Assembly (NCBI GenBank): GCA_044220635.1
Contig: JBGAQP010000019.1
Location: 1 to 64,000, forward strand
DNA from: JBGAQP01 sp044220635
GTDB taxonomy: Bacteria; Pseudomonadota; Gammaproteobacteria; Burkholderiales; Usitatibacteraceae
DNA: 64,000 bases
Reading direction: 5' to 3'
Position numbers and translations under genes: made by a program. The notes beneath the pieces were generated by a model. That model saw only the letters and a program-made list of their open reading frames with translations. It did not search any database and had not been told where the DNA came from. Each line of letters opens with the position of its first letter. Positions within the stretch are counted from its first letter, which is position 1. Positions 61,744-64,000 of this stretch are shown here, piece by piece.

Positions 61744-62210
61744 CCTCCTACTGGCTGATGAAGTCCGAGCCCGACGAGTTCTCGATCGACGACCTCGCCG
61801 CGGCCCCGAACCGGACCGCGCCGTGGTTCGGCGTGCGCAACTACCAGGCGCGCAACTACATGCGCGACGCGATGCGCCCGGGCGACGGCGTGCTCTTCTA
61901 CCATTCGAGCTGCGAGGTGCCGGGCGTGGCGGGGCTCGCCGAGGTCGCGGGCGCGCCGCACCCCGACGCCTCCCAGTTCGACCGCAAGAGCCCCTACTTC
62001 GACCCCAAGGCGACGCGCGCGAACCCGCGCTGGGTGCTGGTCGACGTGAGGCTCGTGCGCAAGACGCGACTCCTGCCGCTCGAGGAGATGCGCGCCGACC
62101 CCGAGCTCGCCGGCATGGTCGTGCTCAAGCGCGGCAACCGCCTGTCGATCACCCCGGTCACGCCCGTCGAGTGGCGCCGCGTGCTGCAGCGCCTCGATTC
62201 CGGGCGCTGA
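61740..62210 (+). CDS. EVE-domain protein (PUA-like fold)
   Basis: The 156-residue protein consists of one EVE domain: SYWLMKSEPDEFSIDDLAAA, WFGVRNYQARNYMRDAMRPG, VLFYHSSCEVPGVAGLAEVA, and PRWVLVDVRLVRKTRLLPLE. EVE domains recognise modified bases in DNA or RNA. As stand-alone proteins they are linked to modified-base sensing, but their exact role is open. The ATG lies in the inverted repeat and has no Shine-Dalgarno; the protein start matches the family, so translation may be reinitiated or depend on the repeat structure. Confidence 0.9.
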   Translation: MTSYWLMKSEPDEFSIDDLAAAPNRTAPWFGVRNYQARNYMRDAMRPGDGVLFYHSSCEVPGVAGLAEVAGAPHPDASQFDRKSPYFDPKATRANPRWVLVDVRLVRKTRLLPLEEMRADPELAGMVVLKRGNRLSITPVTPVEWRRVLQRLDSGR

Positions 62211-62214
62211 TCCC

Positions 62215-63012
62215 GTGCCGCTCGGCGAGCTCGGCCTCTACCTCGGCATCGGCGCGGTCGTCGGCTTCTTCGCGGGGCTGCTCGGCATCGGCGGCGGGAT
62301 CATCATCGTCTCCTCGCTCGCGCTCAGCTTCGCCGCCCAGGGCTATCCGCCGCAGCACCTGATGCACCTCGCCATCGGCACCTCGCTCGCGGCGATCGCG
62401 GCGGGGATCGTCGCGAGCTTCCGCACCCACCACCGGCACGGGGCCGTCGACTGGAAGGTGGTCAGGACCATGACGCCCTGGATGCTCGCGGGCGTGGCCG
62501 GGGGCGTGGCCTTCGCGCGGCTCGCGCCCAACGCCTTCCTGAAGTACTTCTTCCTCGCCTTCATGGCCGCCCTCACCGCGCAGATGGCCTTCAACCTGCG
62601 TCCGAAGCCCTCGCGCGAGCTGCCCGGCCCCGCGGGCCTGGGGGCGATGGCGGTGTTCATCGGCGCGGTGTCGAGCCTCTTCGGCGGGGGTGCGGCGGCC
62701 CTGGGCGTGCCCTTCCTCACCTGGTGCAACGTGGGCATCCACCGCGCGATCGGCACCTGCTCGGCGCTCGGCTTCCCGATCGCGATCGCGGGCGCCGTGG
62801 GCTATGCGATCGCGGGTTGGGACGTGCCGGGGCTGCCCGCGTGGAGCCTGGGCTTCGTCTACCTGCCCGCCTGCATCGGCATCTCGCACACGAGCGTGCT
62901 CGCCGCGCCCCGCGGCGCGCGGCTCGCGCACCGGCTGAAGGGGGCGACGCTCAGGCGCATCTTCGCGCTGCTGCTCTTCGCGATGGGCGTCAAGGTGGCC
63001 ATCTCCGTCTAG
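62215..63012 (+). CDS. TauE/SafE-family membrane transporter
   Basis: The 265-residue protein begins at GTG and has about eight membrane segments in two homologous halves, each with a Gly-rich motif: GFFAGLLGIGGGIIIVSSLA and GAVSSLFGGGAAALGVPFLT. TauE/SafE (TSUP) proteins export sulphite, sulphonates or related organic anions. Substrate cannot be read here. It lies four bases after the EVE gene. Confidence 0.87.
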   Translation: MPLGELGLYLGIGAVVGFFAGLLGIGGGIIIVSSLALSFAAQGYPPQHLMHLAIGTSLAAIAAGIVASFRTHHRHGAVDWKVVRTMTPWMLAGVAGGVAFARLAPNAFLKYFFLAFMAALTAQMAFNLRPKPSRELPGPAGLGAMAVFIGAVSSLFGGGAAALGVPFLTWCNVGIHRAIGTCSALGFPIAIAGAVGYAIAGWDVPGLPAWSLGFVYLPACIGISHTSVLAAPRGARLAHRLKGATLRRIFALLLFAMGVKVAISV

Positions 63013-63030
63013 CGGTAGAATCGCCGCGCG

Positions 63031-64000
63031 ATGAAGATCCTGATCCTCGGCGCCGGCCAGGTGGGCTCGAGCGTGGCCGAGAGCCTCGTCTCGGAGAAGA
63101 ACGACATCACGGTCGTGGACACGGACGCGGACCGGCTGCGCGACCTCCAGGGGCGTTTCGACCTGCGCACCGTCCGCGGCAGCGCGGCGCTGCCCGAGAT
63201 CCTCGCCGAGGCGGGCGCGGCCGACTCCGACATGCTCTTCGCGGTCACGGCGAGCGACGAGACCAACCTCGTCGCCTGCAAGGTCGCGCAGCGCGTCTTC
63301 AACATCCCGACGCGCATCGCGCGCATCCGCTCCGCCGACTTCCAGAACCACCCGGAGCTGCTGGGCGAGGACTGCTTCGCGGTCGACCACGCGATCTGCC
63401 CCGAGCAGATCGTCACCGAGTACATCGAGCGGCTGATCGAGTTCCCGGAGGCCTTCCAGGTGCTCGAGTTCGCCGAGGGCAAGCTGAGCCTCGTCGCGGT
63501 GCGGGCGCGCGAAGGCGGGCCGCTCGTGCGACACCCGCTCGAGGATCTCGAGATGCGCCTGCCGGAGGTCGACGTCAAGATCGCGGCGATCTGGCGCGAC
63601 GATCGCCCGCTCGACCTCGACCCCCACACCGTGGTGCAGCCCGGCGACGAGGTGTTCTTCCTCGCCGCGAGCCGCGACATCCGCCAGGTGATGGCCGAGA
63701 TGCGCCAGATGGACAAGCCCGTGCGGCGCGTGATGGTCGCCGGCGGGGGCAACATCGGCCTGCGGCTCGCGCGCTCGCTGGAGGAGCGCCTCAACGTGAA
63801 GGTGATCGAGAGCTCCAAGCGGCGCTGCGAGTTCCTCGCGGGGCAGCTGCATTCGGCGCTGGTGCTCAACGCCGACGTCACCAACGAGGACCTGCTCGCC
63901 GACGAGCACGTCGACGAGACCGACCTCTTCATCTCGGTCACCAACGACGACGAGGCGAACATCATGTCGGCGCTGCTCGCCAAGCGCATGGGGGCGCGGC
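63031..64000 (+). CDS. trkA: Trk potassium uptake regulator TrkA, 3' end outside window
   Basis: The visible 323 residues show two RCK units. The first Rossmann motif is MKILILGAGQVGSSVAESLV with the acidic VDTDADR that marks NAD preference; a TrkA-C domain follows (about 140-220), and the second Rossmann motif is RVMVAGGGNIGLRLARSLEE. The gene runs off the right edge in ISVTNDDEANIMSALLAKRM. TrkA gates TrkH/TrkG potassium channels; a trkH gene would be expected downstream. Confidence 0.93.
   Translation, partial: MKILILGAGQVGSSVAESLVSEKNDITVVDTDADRLRDLQGRFDLRTVRGSAALPEILAEAGAADSDMLFAVTASDETNLVACKVAQRVFNIPTRIARIRSADFQNHPELLGEDCFAVDHAICPEQIVTEYIERLIEFPEAFQVLEFAEGKLSLVAVRAREGGPLVRHPLEDLEMRLPEVDVKIAAIWRDDRPLDLDPHTVVQPGDEVFFLAASRDIRQVMAEMRQMDKPVRRVMVAGGGNIGLRLARSLEERLNVKVIESSKRRCEFLAGQLHSALVLNADVTNEDLLADEHVDETDLFISVTNDDEANIMSALLAKRMGAR

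Overview
The window reads as chromosomal DNA of a very GC-rich betaproteobacterium, most likely an environmental draft or metagenome assembly because a 10-N scaffold gap lies at 24605-24614. The lineage guess is an inference. It rests on the ubiK / porin-glnK-amtB neighbourhood, the xps-like order of the type II secretion genes (E-F-G-H-I-J-K-L-M-N-D), and zapA followed directly by 6S RNA. I see no tRNA, rRNA, CRISPR array, IS element or prophage.

Region 1 (1-4540): the 3' end of a secreted DUF5648-type protein; ubiK on the minus strand; then a nitrogen-responsive operon of a TorF-family porin, glnK and amtB. An NtrC-type box and a sigma-54 -24/-12 element lie upstream, and a strong intrinsic terminator closes the region.

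Region 2 (4680-19420): a near-complete type II secretion operon (gspE to gspD, no prepilin peptidase in view). It is followed by a small lipoprotein and two secreted, surface-type proteins with their own promoters and terminators. These two are reasonable candidates for T2SS cargo.

Region 3 (19436-58650): about 39 kb of surface-glycan genes. It begins with a PpiC/SurA-like foldase, then a plus-strand block with an ABC polysaccharide exporter (wzm/wzt-like), glycosyltransferases and TPR-containing glycosyltransferases, two of them SPINDLY/OGT-like. A minus-strand block carries a Gtr-type periplasmic glycosylation module (a GtrA domain fused to a GT-C enzyme, plus GtrB) with amino-sugar genes (FdtB-like aminotransferase; fused acetyltransferase-ketoisomerase) and a secreted trypsin-like protease. 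A second minus-strand block (39432-46747) is LPS-core-like: heptosyltransferases, GT4 enzymes, msbA, a methyltransferase and a DUF4254 gene. Three tandem TPR-glycosyltransferase paralogues follow (46842-51689). The last part is a CDP-6-deoxyhexose operon (rfbF, rfbG, rfbC-like, SDR) ending in a CmcI-like enzyme, an unassigned protein and a TylF-like methyltransferase.

Region 4 (58723-64000): btuB under a cobalamin riboswitch, a zapB-like/zapA pair, 6S RNA, a 43-nt-arm inverted repeat, an EVE-domain protein, a TauE/SafE transporter and the 5' part of trkA.

A REP-like palindrome with core AATGGGGACAGTCCCCATT occurs seven times as full copies (plus a diverged one near 44510). Copies sit in the gsp operon, between convergent genes and next to 6S RNA, and some supply the stop codons of adjacent genes.
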